From the NCBI GenBank assembly GCA_903929795.1, contig CAIYWC010000095.1:1-64000 (forward strand): a stretch of 64,000 bases of DNA. Reading direction: 5' to 3'. The notes under the pieces are model-generated. The model ran no database searches. It saw only the letters and a list, made by a program, of their open reading frames with translations, and was not told the origin of the DNA. The position numbers and the translations under genes are program-made. Below are positions 44,576-52,242 of the stretch, in pieces. This DNA is from an uncultured Myxococcales bacterium (GTDB lineage Bacteria > Myxococcota_A > UBA9042). Every line of letters begins with the position of its first letter. Position 1 is the stretch's first letter.

Positions 44576-45058
44576 ATGCGGCTGGACGTGACCTCAGCGA
44601 AGATGCGCAAGCGCCTGGTGGCCGAGCTGTCGGCCCAGCCGGTCGCGCTCGCGCCGCAGCACCCCGAGACCGCGCAGCCAGTCGCCGGACACGCGCCGCA
44701 GCAGCTGGTCAAGTGGGCGCAGGCGGCGCTGTCGGTGGTCCTGGGTCTGCGGCTGCCGCTGGACGGTGTGCTCGGCGGGACGACTCAGGCGGCGGTGCGG
44801 CGTTTCCAGGCGCATGCGGGCATGGCGCAAACCGGCGCACTGGATCCGGCGACGGTGGCGGCGTTGGCCAGGGCGATTGGCCACGCGCCGCCCGGTCAGG
44901 CGCCGGAGCACCCGCTGATGCCGCGCTGGTTTCGCCAGGAACGGCAGGCGCTGCGGCCCAAGCCGGAGGCCAAAACGGCCAGGAAATCGCCAGGGCCAGG
45001 CGATGCGCTCCCGGAGCTGGAGCCGCACAAGAAACCGCGGCCGGAGGACTTGCCATGA
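44576..45058 (+). CDS. Peptidoglycan-binding-domain protein
   Basis: The product is 160 residues from the ATG at 44576, which has GGAG five bases upstream. One PG_binding_1-type three-helix domain (about residues 45-100: VKWAQAALSVVLGLRLPLDG then TQAAVRRFQAHAGMAQTG and LDPATVAALARAIG) is followed by a charged Pro/Lys-rich tail. There is no signal peptide, so it may be cytoplasmic, or the domain may serve another interaction. The stop overlaps the next start (ATGA). Confidence 0.78.
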   Translation: MRLDVTSAKMRKRLVAELSAQPVALAPQHPETAQPVAGHAPQQLVKWAQAALSVVLGLRLPLDGVLGGTTQAAVRRFQAHAGMAQTGALDPATVAALARAIGHAPPGQAPEHPLMPRWFRQERQALRPKPEAKTARKSPGPGDALPELEPHKKPRPEDLP

Positions 45059-45726
45059 AGCGTTGGCTGGCAGCGATGGCGATCGCCGTTGTTTCAGGTG
45101 CTTGCAGCCGGCCGGCGGCGACCAACGCGGTTGAGCCCGTGACCGTCGCGGGGGATGACAGCGCCGTCGGCGTGGGCGATCAGGACGCGGCCGGGGGCAC
45201 CGATGCCGCCGATCAGCCAGATGCCGCGGTCGGCCTCGCAAATGTCGGCGGTGGCCTGTGGGTCGTCGATGCCGCGGGGCAGCCGGTCGGCGTCCTCGTC
45301 GGTCGCGGATTTCCGTCCCTGGCGTCGGCCGGAGCACCGGATGCGTTGCGCGACACAGCGCTGGTCTATTCGCCGGCGGCTGGCGTGTTTTTTGCCGTCC
45401 AGATGTCCTCCGGCCGGGTCATCGCCCCGCGCATTGGCGTGACGGACGCGACCTGCCAAGGCATCGCGGTCGCGGGCTACTACCTCACGACGGACGGCGC
45501 GATCAGCGGCCAAGGCTACGCGTTCGTCTATCTGGGCACGTGGTATCGCATCCAGGCCTACAAGCCCGCGGCGTTGGTCACCTGCGGCGGCACCGTCCAG
45601 GGCGGCATCGACGGCGTCTGTTCCCCGCATCCCGGCAGCTGCGTCGGCTTTCCGGTCGACACGTTTTCGCCGCCGCTTCCCACCGTTTTTCCCGCGCCGA
45701 TGGCGTTCTCCTGGTTGGCCAAATGA
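45055..45726 (+). CDS. Lipoprotein of unknown function
   Basis: The product is 223 residues. The lipobox is VSGAC (Cys at about 17). An Asp/Ala-rich linker follows, and then a beta-rich domain with GGGLWVVDAAGQPVGVLVGR and later YYLTTDGAISGQGYAFVYLG. Three or more Cys are spread through the domain (near TCQGIA, TCGG, VCSP, SCVG), suggesting two disulfides. It overlaps both neighbours by 4 bases and so belongs to the ruvX group. Confidence 0.72.
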   Translation: MKRWLAAMAIAVVSGACSRPAATNAVEPVTVAGDDSAVGVGDQDAAGGTDAADQPDAAVGLANVGGGLWVVDAAGQPVGVLVGRGFPSLASAGAPDALRDTALVYSPAAGVFFAVQMSSGRVIAPRIGVTDATCQGIAVAGYYLTTDGAISGQGYAFVYLGTWYRIQAYKPAALVTCGGTVQGGIDGVCSPHPGSCVGFPVDTFSPPLPTVFPAPMAFSWLAK

Positions 45727-46319
45727 GACTTGCGCATCTGAAGTTTGTCGCGCCGCTGCTGGCGCTGACCGCGTGCGCCAAGGGCTGCGAAGGCCCGGCG
45801 TCCGAGCTGCCCCACGCCGTGTCCGATGCCGGTCCGTCGCGGGCGGATGATCCCAACCGGCTGCCGATCGAGCGCGTGTTGGACCTGCAACTGGCTGATC
45901 GCCGCGGCGGCACCATTCTGCCCGCGATGCAGATGCTGCCGTACCGGCGCCTGCTGTCGTTCGAGGCGGACAAGAATTTCATCGCGCGGCTGGACGAGCA
46001 CTCCCTGCGCGCGCTGGAGCGCGAGGCGCGCGAGGAACGGCTGCAAGACGACGACGCGATTGTCGCTGTCCTGCGGATGGCGGCGCAGGATTACCGCGAG
46101 CGCGCTGGCCTGGAGCCCAATCGGCTGGTGCTGGCCGTGGATGCGCGCGTGCCGAGCGACCTGACCAGCCGGATACGGCGGCTGGCGCTGAAAGCCGGGC
46201 AGTGGCGCGTGGTTGCGCTGGCCCGCGACGGTGAGCAACTGGTGGAGCTGTCGCTCTCGCCGCCTCAGGAACGCCGTCCGGTGGACGTGCCGGTGACGGC
46301 GACGCCAACTGCGAACTAG
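45723..46319 (+). CDS. Lipoprotein of unknown function
   Basis: The product is 198 residues. The lipobox is ALTAC (Cys at about 18), followed by a second Cys four residues on (CAKGC). The mature part is mostly alpha helical, with ALEREAREERLQDDDAIVAV followed by strand-rich LEPNRLVLAVDARVP and a Pro/Thr-rich end. No family is recognised. Its ATG overlaps the preceding stop by 4 bases; it closes the group. Confidence 0.7.
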   Translation: MRLAHLKFVAPLLALTACAKGCEGPASELPHAVSDAGPSRADDPNRLPIERVLDLQLADRRGGTILPAMQMLPYRRLLSFEADKNFIARLDEHSLRALEREAREERLQDDDAIVAVLRMAAQDYRERAGLEPNRLVLAVDARVPSDLTSRIRRLALKAGQWRVVALARDGEQLVELSLSPPQERRPVDVPVTATPTAN

Positions 46320-46357
46320 TTGAAAAGGCTCGGATTCTGAGGAATGCCGCCGCGCGG

Positions 46358-47059
46358 CTACTTGGCGCCTTTCTGGTCGACGCGGACGAAGACGTCCGGC
46401 GTCCCGTCGCCGTTGGAGTCGGTGCCGATCTTCACGAGCACGCCCTTGGTGTAGTATTCCCACACGTCCACGACGCCGTCGCCGTTTGTGTCGCGCCGGC
46501 GTTCCACCAAGCGATTCACGGGCTTGCCTTCCTCGTTTTGCGTCAGCTGGTAGTAGCTCCACGTGTCCGTCTTGCCGTCGAACCCAAGGTCCAGCTCGAT
46601 GAGCGTGAGGTTGCCATCCTTGTAGTGGCGCGTCTCGTCGACGCGACCGTCAAAATCGAGATCGAACTCTTCCTTGACCTTTTGCTCCTTGCCCGGCTCG
46701 CCTTCGTAGTACTCCACGATGTCGATGCGCTGGTCAAAGTTGACGTCCAGCTCCTTGCGCACCAGCGCCCGCTTGACCACCTTGGGCGCGTCCGGCGTCG
46801 CGCCGGGCACTTCCACGTTGCGGTAGAACTTGAACACGTCGGGCTTGTGGTCGCCGTTGACGTCGATGCGCTCGATCGCGCCGTTGGCGTCCGATTCCGT
46901 CTGCGACGGCTGGGTCGCGGCGTTGCGCTCCGCTTCCGTCGGCTCTGGAGCGGCGACCGGCGCGGGCTTGGTGTCAGCCTGCGAACCGCCGCACGCGGAC
47001 AGGACCGCGACGCAGCCGACGGCAAGGGCAGGAAAGTTGAAAAAACGCGAACACAACAT
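46358..47059 (-). CDS. Lipoprotein with repeated calcium-binding-like loops
   Basis: The product is 233 residues. The lipobox is VLSAC (Cys at about 23). At least six loops of the form DxNxDxxxD/DxDxDGxxD occur in sequence (DVNGDHKPDV, DVNFDQRIDI, DLDFDGRVDE, DLGFDGKTDT, DTNGDGVVDV, DSNGDGTPDV), spaced by about 20-30 residues with Tyr/Trp in each. These match EF-hand/dockerin-like or thrombospondin-3-type Ca2+ loops. A secreted, calcium-stabilised lipoprotein is inferred. Confidence 0.78.
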   Translation of the reverse strand: MLCSRFFNFPALAVGCVAVLSACGGSQADTKPAPVAAPEPTEAERNAATQPSQTESDANGAIERIDVNGDHKPDVFKFYRNVEVPGATPDAPKVVKRALVRKELDVNFDQRIDIVEYYEGEPGKEQKVKEEFDLDFDGRVDETRHYKDGNLTLIELDLGFDGKTDTWSYYQLTQNEEGKPVNRLVERRRDTNGDGVVDVWEYYTKGVLVKIGTDSNGDGTPDVFVRVDQKGAK

Positions 47060-47186
47060 AACGGGCCTCGTGGCTCTAGCTCAACTATCATGCGGCTGCG
47101 GGCGGTCCCGGTCAAGTCGCGCAGCGGTTTTGCCGACGAACCGGAATAGCAGTCGCTGGCGAGGGGTTGCAAGGGTGTCTGTCGCG

Positions 47187-47215
47187 TTGACAGCCGGGAC
47201 GGTTCGGTCGATAGT
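47187..47215 (+). promoter_or_regulatory. Sigma70-type promoter for the 47283 lipoprotein
   Basis: TTGACA (47187-47192), a 17-base spacer and GATAGT (47210-47215) precede the ATG by 67 bases. The -35 is perfect and the -10 is acceptable. Transcription would start near 47222. Confidence 0.6.
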
Positions 47216-47282
47216 GCCGCGGCTTTGTCCCGATTTGGGGCAAGAAGCGTCCGTCGCGCGCGACCCACACGAACGGCAGAGC

Positions 47283-48251
47283 ATGGCAAACACGCAGCGT
47301 TTTCAAATGACCAGCCACTTGCGCTTGGCGGCCCACCTGAGCCTCGGCTTGGCGCTTGCGCTGGGCGGCGCGGCAGGCTGCAAAAAGTCCGGTGAGCCCG
47401 TGGAAGTCGTTCAGGGCAAGAAGCCGCCCATCGTCAAGGCCAAAAAGCCCGGCGGTGATGCCAAGGCCAAGCCGGGCGACGCCGCCAAGGCCCCGATTGC
47501 GCCGGACGCCGGGGGCCAGCATCCGCTGCCAAAACCCGTCGCCGTCGCGCAAGCGCCGACGCCCACCGCTGCCCCTGGGTCTTCTGCTGCTGCCGCCGCC
47601 GCGCCGGTCGTTCCGGTTCCGGCGCCGCTGCACGGCAAGCTGCCGCTGGCGGCCGCCAAGCCCGAGCCTGCCAAGCCGGAGCCCGCCAAGCCCGAGCCTG
47701 CCAAGCCGGAGCCCGCGAAACCGGAGCCTGCCAAGCCGGAAGTGGCCAAGGTCGAACCGCCCGCTCCTGCCTTCAAGGCCCCGGAACCGCCGCCGCCCGT
47801 GGGCGCCGTGACGGTGCGTGCCACGCCGGCCGAGGCGCCGTTGGACGTGAACGGCTACATCATTGCCGCGGACTTGCCTAAAGTGCTTGGAACCAAACAG
47901 AAATTCCACCGCACGGAGCTGGTCGGCATCACGCCGACGCCGGCCTACAACGCGATGTTTTACGCGACCGACAAGCCGGACCAGTTTGGCGTGAGCGTGC
48001 AAGTGTGGCACGACCCGAACCTGGCGGAGAGTCGGACGCGCTTCAACACGATGAAGAACTCGTATTCCAACGTGACGCCGACCAACAAGGTGACGGACAT
48101 GGGCTTTCGGTCGTTCTATGCCAGCGTCGTGACGCTGGTGTTTGTCGACCCGCGACGGCCGCTGCTGGCGGCGGTTTCCTGCTCAGCCAAGGTGTGCACG
48201 GGCGACCAGATGATTGAGCTCGCCCGCCGGGTCGCGGAGCGTCTGCACTAG
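47283..48251 (+). CDS. Lipoprotein with KPEPA repeats and a conserved C-terminal domain
   Basis: The product is 322 residues. The lipobox-like GAAGC ends a long signal (Cys at about 33); a later ATG at 47307 would also fit. A Lys/Pro/Ala linker includes six tandem KPEPA units (about residues 120-150) encoded by a simple 15-base repeat. The last ~140 residues form a compact domain with LDVNGYIIAADLPKVLGTKQ, AYNAMFYATDKPDQFGVSV and one pair of Cys (SCSAKVC), function unknown. The linker would let the domain cross the peptidoglycan layer. The stop codons of this gene and of the opposite gene overlap in CTAG (48248-48251). Confidence 0.75.
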   Translation: MANTQRFQMTSHLRLAAHLSLGLALALGGAAGCKKSGEPVEVVQGKKPPIVKAKKPGGDAKAKPGDAAKAPIAPDAGGQHPLPKPVAVAQAPTPTAAPGSSAAAAAAPVVPVPAPLHGKLPLAAAKPEPAKPEPAKPEPAKPEPAKPEPAKPEVAKVEPPAPAFKAPEPPPPVGAVTVRATPAEAPLDVNGYIIAADLPKVLGTKQKFHRTELVGITPTPAYNAMFYATDKPDQFGVSVQVWHDPNLAESRTRFNTMKNSYSNVTPTNKVTDMGFRSFYASVVTLVFVDPRRPLLAAVSCSAKVCTGDQMIELARRVAERLH

Positions 48252-49156
48252 CCTTGAATCGCCGGATCGTCCTGCGATGGCCCATCGGGCTCGGTCGGAT
48301 CCGCGTCGGCGATCACCAGCGAAGAAGTGTGCAGCCCGGCTGACACCACCACGCGTGCCGAGCGCAGCAGCCGCCCGCTGAGCAAATAGCCGCGTCCCAC
48401 TTGGCGAATCACTTGGCCCGGCGGCGCGGTCGACGGGGCGCTCGCAATATATTCATGCAATTGTGCGTCGTAAGGCTGCCCTACGGCGTCGAACGGCGTC
48501 ACTTGCAGCACGCCGAACGCGCGCTGCCACTGGCCTTGCAGCATCGCGATCGCTTCGCGCGCTTCCGCCGAGAGCGGCTCGCGCGCGCACAGGTGGTCCA
48601 GCACGTCGTGCAGGTGGTCCAGCGGCGCCAGCAGGGCGTTCAGGACGCTGCGGGCACCCTGGTCCGGCAGATCCAGCTCGGCGCGTTGCAGCCGCTTGCG
48701 CAGCTCGTCGTGCTCGGCGCCCAGCTTGTGATACCGCCGGCGTGTCACGCTCAGATCGGCCATCAACTGCTCGATTTCCTTGAGATCGCGCTCTTGCTTG
48801 TGGCGGGCATCCACCAGCTTCAGCGTGAGGTCGCGCACCTGATCGCCCAGCTGCGAGCGCGCGTCCGCGGAGCCGATCGTCGGCATGCCGCGGATCTCCG
48901 GTCGCTGCGCCAGCTCCGGTGGCAGCGCGTCGTCAGGCGGGCTGTCGGCCGGCAACACCTGAGACACATGCGCGATATCATAGGCATGTTTGGCTTCGAC
49001 GGCTTCGACCGCGGCCAGCGCCTCGGCCAGCGCGTCGTCGAGATCGAGCAGGCCGCCCGGTGGCAGCCCATGGCCGTCCACCACTTCAGCGACGTCCTCA
49101 AGGGTCATCGCGTCCGCGGGATTCGGCGTGGGTTCGGTTGGCAAGAACTGGCTCAT
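48248..49156 (-). CDS. grpE: GrpE-like nucleotide exchange factor
   Basis: The product is 302 residues, about 100 longer than usual. An acidic N-terminal half (Asp/Glu/Leu-rich) is followed by the long dimerisation helix, then the GrpE head: LLAPLDHLHDVLDHL, GVLQVTPFDAVGQPYDAQLH (the GVxxIxxxGxxFDPxxHEA motif in degenerate form) and IRQVGRGYLLSGRLLRSARV. GrpE releases ADP from DnaK. No dnaK or dnaJ lies nearby, and the gene shares its strand with an FHA-GGDEF gene, so this may be a second or specialised GrpE. Confidence 0.75.
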   Translation of the reverse strand: MSQFLPTEPTPNPADAMTLEDVAEVVDGHGLPPGGLLDLDDALAEALAAVEAVEAKHAYDIAHVSQVLPADSPPDDALPPELAQRPEIRGMPTIGSADARSQLGDQVRDLTLKLVDARHKQERDLKEIEQLMADLSVTRRRYHKLGAEHDELRKRLQRAELDLPDQGARSVLNALLAPLDHLHDVLDHLCAREPLSAEAREAIAMLQGQWQRAFGVLQVTPFDAVGQPYDAQLHEYIASAPSTAPPGQVIRQVGRGYLLSGRLLRSARVVVSAGLHTSSLVIADADPTEPDGPSQDDPAIQG

Positions 49157-49264
49157 CGGCTCCTCTCCGTGGCCGACGGTACGCCTTCACCGCTCAAAAA
49201 CAAGTATTTCGTCTGTCCGCGTGTCGTGCCGGGAATAGGCGAAATGTACCGGAGAATCGTGCCG

Positions 49265-50170
49265 TTAGCCGATAACGCGGTTGCGCCCTTCGTGCTTGGC
49301 CTTGTACAGGTTCTCGTCGGCCAGCAGCAGCAAGTCGTCGGAGCGGCCCATGCTCTCGCTCAGCTCGCTCACGCCAAAACTAGCTGTCATTTTCAGAACG
49401 TTGCCTTCAAACTCAAAAGAATGTTCCTCGATTTGCGCGCGGATGACTTCGGCAAACTTGTGGCCCGCACCGCGGTCCAGTTCCGGCAGCACGACGCAGA
49501 ATTCCTCGCCGCCGTAGCGGGCAAACAGCTCTTCGCGGCGGATCCGCGCGGCGACCAGCCGTGCAAATTCCCGCAGCACAAAATCGCCCATCAAGTGGCC
49601 AAAGCCGTCGTTGACCCGCTTGAAGTGGTCCAAGTCCACCATGATGACCGACAGCGGCCGCTGGTAGCGCTTGGCACGGGCGAATTCCTTTTCCAAAAAG
49701 TCCAACAATGCGCGCTTGTTGGCGACCTGCGTCAGGCTGTCCTCAATCGTCAGTCGGTAAATTTCTTCGTGATACGCGACTTCGATGTTGTCGCCGGCGA
49801 GGTACTTGAAGATGGCGTCGCCCGCCTGGACGTAGTCGCCCGTGACCAGCGTTTCCTGAGTCTTGATCAGCACGTTGTTGCGGTACGTGCCATTGGTGGA
49901 CTGGTTGTCGACCACGCGGTGGCCGCCTTCCCACGGCTCGATGCGGGCGTGCACGCGCGAGACGCTGTCGCTCTTGAGCACGATTGTGTTGTCCGGATCG
50001 CGGCCAATCGTGACCTGGCGGTCGTTCAGCAGCAGGCGTCGGCCCAGATCCGGTCCGCGGACCTGAACGAGATACGCGTCGCGCGTGACGTTCATCGCCA
50101 AAACATCGCGAACCGAGGTAATACGGGTTTGGGCGTCAAGGGGTGACGAACGGACCATGCGCTTTCTCAT
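49265..50170 (-). CDS. FHA-domain diguanylate cyclase (GGDEF)
   Basis: The product is 301 residues. The N-terminal FHA domain (about 35-125) has RQVTIGRDPDNTIVL, DSVSRVHARIEP and VVDNQSTNGTYRNNVLI, the phosphothreonine-binding signature. The GGDEF domain (about 140-300) has DSLTQVANKRALLDFL, VDLDHFKRVNDGFGHLMGD and the active site ARYGGEEFCVVLP. The inhibitory RxxD site five residues before GGEEF reads RREE, so product inhibition may be lost. The enzyme makes cyclic di-GMP in response to a phosphorylated partner. An ATG at 50158 is an alternative start; no clear RBS separates them. Several Ser/Thr kinases in this window could supply the phosphosignal. Confidence 0.9.
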   Translation of the reverse strand: MRKRMVRSSPLDAQTRITSVRDVLAMNVTRDAYLVQVRGPDLGRRLLLNDRQVTIGRDPDNTIVLKSDSVSRVHARIEPWEGGHRVVDNQSTNGTYRNNVLIKTQETLVTGDYVQAGDAIFKYLAGDNIEVAYHEEIYRLTIEDSLTQVANKRALLDFLEKEFARAKRYQRPLSVIMVDLDHFKRVNDGFGHLMGDFVLREFARLVAARIRREELFARYGGEEFCVVLPELDRGAGHKFAEVIRAQIEEHSFEFEGNVLKMTASFGVSELSESMGRSDDLLLLADENLYKAKHEGRNRVIG

Positions 50171-50324
50171 CAATGTCTGCGGTCGGCCGACGCTGCGATC
50201 GCACGTGGAAAAACCAGCCAGGAACGCTCGGTATTCCGCGGAGTGCGCACGGGGGAAGTGCTACACGCAAGCACGGGACACCGATCGGCTCCGAGCGTAG
50301 CACTGCGCCGGGTCGAAATCAACG

Positions 50325-51380
50325 TCAAGTGCGATCGCGAACGCAGCGCACGAGGGCATCGACGTAGGAAAGCACCGGCGGACACTCGATGCCGCTGGGG
50401 CCCAGGAGCGCGCGCGCGTGGCTGTTGTCGTAGTACACGTCCGTGTCAAACCAGTCGAGAAACGACCGCTCGTTGCGCACGAAATTGCGCACGCCGGGCA
50501 GATTCAGCACCGCGCGGCTCAGGCCTTCCGGCAAGAAGATCGTCGGACGTGGCTTGTTCGCGGCGTCGGCAACCGCATCGTAGAACTGGCGCGCCGTCAG
50601 CGGCTGTGGGTCGGTCAGGTGGAACGTGCCGCCCAGCGCGTCCGGGTGGCGCGTCAGGAACAGCGCCGCGCGCGCCGCATAATCGACCGGCACCAGGTGC
50701 AGCGGGTGCTGGCCGCGGCCCGGCAGCGGCACCGGCGTTTGACCGGCGTGCAGGATCGCGTTGACCAGCAGGTATGGCCCATCCAGCCGCGACACTGCGC
50801 CCGTGCGCGAATCGCCCACGAGGATCGGCGGGCGGACAATTGTCACCGGCAGCTTGGCCATCGCCGTGCGCGCCAGCCGCTCCGCTTCCGCCTTGGTCTG
50901 CTCGTACGCGTTGCGGAACTGCTGGCCCACGAACAGCTCATCCTCGCGCACCACGCCCTGGCGATCGCCCGCGACAAACGCGGTTGACCACAGGCAAATC
51001 CGCTCCAGCTTGCGCATGCCCAGGCAGACTTCCAGCACCTCGCGCAGGCCCTCGACGTTCACTTCGCGCATCCGCGACGCCTGGATCCCCAGGTAGGAGA
51101 TTGCCGCCGCGTGGTGCACTTCCTGAATTTCCGCATGAAGCATCTGGACTTGCGTGCCAGTCAGCCCCAAGTCGAGCTCCAGAATGTCGCCCTGCAGCAG
51201 CGTCATCCGCTCGTTCTTCGCCGGGCCCAGCAGCTCGGTCGCGAACGCCAGGGCGTCGGGCATGAATTTGGCGCGCACCAGCAGCAGCACGCGGTCGCCG
51301 CCTTGCACCAGCAACCGGATCTGCTCGCGCGCCACGTCGGTGGGAAAGCCAGTCACCAGAACGGTTTTTGTGCTGGCCAT
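50325..51380 (-). CDS. Thioester-reductase-like extended SDR protein
   Basis: The product is 351 residues. The NAD(P) motif is altered: VLVTGFPTDVAREQIRLL where GxxGxxG would be expected. The later parts fit NAD_binding_4/male-sterility-type reductases: LLQGDILELDLGL, VHHAAAISYLGI, VNVEGLREVLEVCL, WSTAFVAGD and the catalytic YEQTKAEAERLA (Tyr/Lys). The second half has PLPGRGQHPLHLVPVDYAAR. It could reduce or modify acyl-thioesters, but the modified cofactor loop lowers confidence in activity. Confidence 0.78.
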   Translation of the reverse strand: MASTKTVLVTGFPTDVAREQIRLLVQGGDRVLLLVRAKFMPDALAFATELLGPAKNERMTLLQGDILELDLGLTGTQVQMLHAEIQEVHHAAAISYLGIQASRMREVNVEGLREVLEVCLGMRKLERICLWSTAFVAGDRQGVVREDELFVGQQFRNAYEQTKAEAERLARTAMAKLPVTIVRPPILVGDSRTGAVSRLDGPYLLVNAILHAGQTPVPLPGRGQHPLHLVPVDYAARAALFLTRHPDALGGTFHLTDPQPLTARQFYDAVADAANKPRPTIFLPEGLSRAVLNLPGVRNFVRNERSFLDWFDTDVYYDNSHARALLGPSGIECPPVLSYVDALVRCVRDRT

Positions 51381-51623
51381 GCGCCTATCCTTGGTGGTGG
51401 ATCAGTTTGAATTCGCCCGATCGGATTTCGGAACGCGTGTGTACAGTGCAGCGCGGCATAAGAAAAACGCCGTCGCGCGTCGACCCGCTCACGGCAGGGC
51501 TCTGCGCGCTCGCGTGCACGGGCCCGTCGGGAAAGCGCGAGTCCGCACGCCGCCCGCAGCGATCACCGAAGTTTCCCGAAACCAGCGCAAACCAGCCCAC
51601 GGCTCTTCCTTCCCTGCCGTACA

Positions 51624-52217
51624 TCAGCCCGGCAACTGCTGCCAGAGCTGCGCGACGCGCGTGTGAAGCTCGGCCAGCGTGCCGTCGTTGTCAAGGACCG
51701 CAGTCGCCGCTGCTCTGCGCCGATCGCTGGGCCACTGCGCCGCGATGCGCGCGTGCGCCTGCGCGGCGTCCAGGCCGTTGCGCGCGACGATCCGCGCCAC
51801 CTGCGTCTCCGGCGCACATTCGACCGTCCACACCGCGTCGCAGTCCGCGCCCAGCACCATCTCCAGCAGCAGCGGCACGTCCAATACGCACACCCGCACA
51901 CCGTCAGCGCGTGCCTGCGCCACGCCCGCGCGCAGGCGCGCCAGGATCAACGGGTGCAGCAGCGCGTTTAGCGCCAATCGCTGATTTTCATGAGAAAAAA
52001 CTAGTTGTCCTAGCCGCGCCCGGTCCAGCTGGCCATTGGGCAGCAGCATCTCCGGGCCAAAATGCGCGACGACGCGGGCCAAGCCCGGCTCACCCGGCTG
52101 CACGACCTCGCGCGCCACCCGATCGCCGTCCAGCACGCGCGCGCCAAGCGTCGCCAAATAGTTGGAAACTGTGGATTTTCCGCAGCCGATGCCGCCAGTC
52201 AAACCGAGGACGAACAT
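51624..52217 (-). CDS. coaE: Dephospho-CoA kinase
   Basis: The product is 197 residues, full length. FVLGLTGGIGCGKSTVSNYL is the P-loop, ARVLDGDRVAREVVQPGEPG the substrate site, and VLDVPLLLEMVLGADCDAVW and ECAPETQVARIVARNGLDAA are conserved. It phosphorylates dephospho-CoA, the final step of coenzyme A synthesis. The ATG follows the stop of a large membrane-spanning gene on the same strand by 25 bases. Confidence 0.95.
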   Translation of the reverse strand: MFVLGLTGGIGCGKSTVSNYLATLGARVLDGDRVAREVVQPGEPGLARVVAHFGPEMLLPNGQLDRARLGQLVFSHENQRLALNALLHPLILARLRAGVAQARADGVRVCVLDVPLLLEMVLGADCDAVWTVECAPETQVARIVARNGLDAAQAHARIAAQWPSDRRRAAATAVLDNDGTLAELHTRVAQLWQQLPG

Positions 52218-52242
52218 GCCTGCCTCGTGCGCCGGCCGCCGA

